Origin: an uncultured Eubacteriales bacterium
Lineage (GTDB): Bacteria > Bacillota_A > Clostridia > Oscillospirales > Oscillospiraceae
Reading direction: 5' to 3'
NCBI GenBank assembly: GCA_949739085.1
Contig: CATIYU010000034.1
Span: forward strand, 1 to 6,616
DNA length: 6,616 nucleotides
Part shown: positions 6,229 to 6,616 of the stretch, piece after piece
Position numbering within the stretch: the stretch's first letter is position 1
Layout: the number at the start of each line of letters is the position of its first letter
The notes under the pieces: generated by a model
Told to the model about the DNA's origin: nothing
What the model saw: only the letters and a program-made list of their open reading frames with translations
Databases searched by the model: none
Position numbers and translations under genes: made by a program

Positions 6229-6616
6229 ATGGACTACAACAAGACCATCAACCTGCCCCAGACCGGATTCCCCATGCGGGCTGGCCTGCCCGCCCGGGAG
6301 CCCGCCATGCTGGAGCGCTGGGAGAGCCAGGACCTCTACCGCGAGCTCCTGAAGAAGAACGAGGGCAAGCCCCGCTACGCCCTCCACGACGGCCCCCCCT
6401 TCTCCAACGGCGCGCTGCACATGGGCCACGCCCTTAATAAGTCCATCAAGGACTTTATGGTCCGCTCCGCCGCCATGCGGGGGTACTACACCCCCTACGT
6501 CCCCGGCTGGGACAACCACGGTATGCCCATCGAGTCCGCCATTATCAAAAAGAACAAGCTCAACCGGAAGAAGATGAGCGTGCCGGAGTTCCGGTCCGCC
6601 TGCCATGAGTTCGCCC
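6229..6616 (+). CDS. ileS: Isoleucyl-tRNA synthetase, N-terminal 129 residues, truncated by the window edge
   Basis: Class I synthetase that charges tRNA-Ile. The visible part has the N-terminal FPMRAGLPAREPAMLERW (residues 14-31) and the active-site region HDGPPFSNGALHMGHALNK (53-71), where HMGH at 65-68 is the HIGH signature of class I enzymes. Next come KDFMVRSAAMRGYYTPYVPG (74-93), then WDNHGMPIE (94-102), a clostridial-style variant of the WDxHGLPIE motif. DGPP, NG and the PIE context identify IleS rather than ValRS or LeuRS. The start ATG at 6229 has GGAGGA at 6215-6220 eight bases upstream. The catalytic core remainder, editing domain, KMSKS loop and anticodon domain lie beyond the window. 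Its expression should depend on the upstream T-box with the ATC specifier. Confidence 0.97.
   Translation, partial: MDYNKTINLPQTGFPMRAGLPAREPAMLERWESQDLYRELLKKNEGKPRYALHDGPPFSNGALHMGHALNKSIKDFMVRSAAMRGYYTPYVPGWDNHGMPIESAIIKKNKLNRKKMSVPEFRSACHEFA

Overview
The window looks like ordinary chromosomal core sequence from a GC-rich, low-GC-lineage-type Firmicute (class Clostridia). The gene content (groESL under a CIRCE operator, truB-ribF, a T-box-controlled ileS), strong GGAGG ribosome binding sites and strong G/C bias at third codon positions suggest the Oscillospiraceae (Flavonifractor/Lawsonibacter-like). That placement is inference from gene style, not from a search.

Minus strand, reading from right to left (5506 to 1): a parvulin-type peptidyl-prolyl isomerase lipoprotein (4280-5506), truB tRNA pseudouridine-55 synthase (3412-4278), ribF riboflavin kinase/FAD synthetase with a TTG start (2466-3383), a stand-alone TfoX C-terminal-domain protein of 85 aa (2221-2478), and a diacylglycerol/YegS-family lipid kinase (1246-2196). 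The five genes are tightly packed (1 nt gap, 28 nt gap, 13 nt overlap, 24 nt gap) and look like one operon, with a candidate promoter at 5581-5609. Then comes the heat-shock chaperonin operon: a sigma-A-type promoter (1171-1199), a perfect CIRCE/HrcA operator with extended 14-bp arms (1131-1167), groES (803-1087) and the first 254 codons of groEL (763 to the left edge). No convincing terminator separates the lipid kinase from groES.

Plus strand, from 5661 to the right edge: a consensus promoter drives a complete T-box riboswitch leader (about 5694-5960). A stem I specifier loop with an ATC (Ile) codon, a canonical 7-nt TGGTACC antiterminator bulge and a competing intrinsic terminator can all be drawn. 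Downstream are a 70-aa double-CxxC zinc-ribbon-like protein (5977-6189, DUF6487-like) and the first 129 codons of ileS (6229 to the right edge). The logic is that uncharged tRNA-Ile opens transcription of both the small protein and isoleucyl-tRNA synthetase.

I found no mobile element, CRISPR array, phage gene, rRNA or tRNA, and nothing that looks like a new defence or biosynthetic system. The most interesting points are the small zinc-ribbon gene placed between the Ile T-box and ileS, the TfoX-C protein embedded in the truB-ribF-lipid-kinase operon, and the lipoprotein foldase abutting truB.
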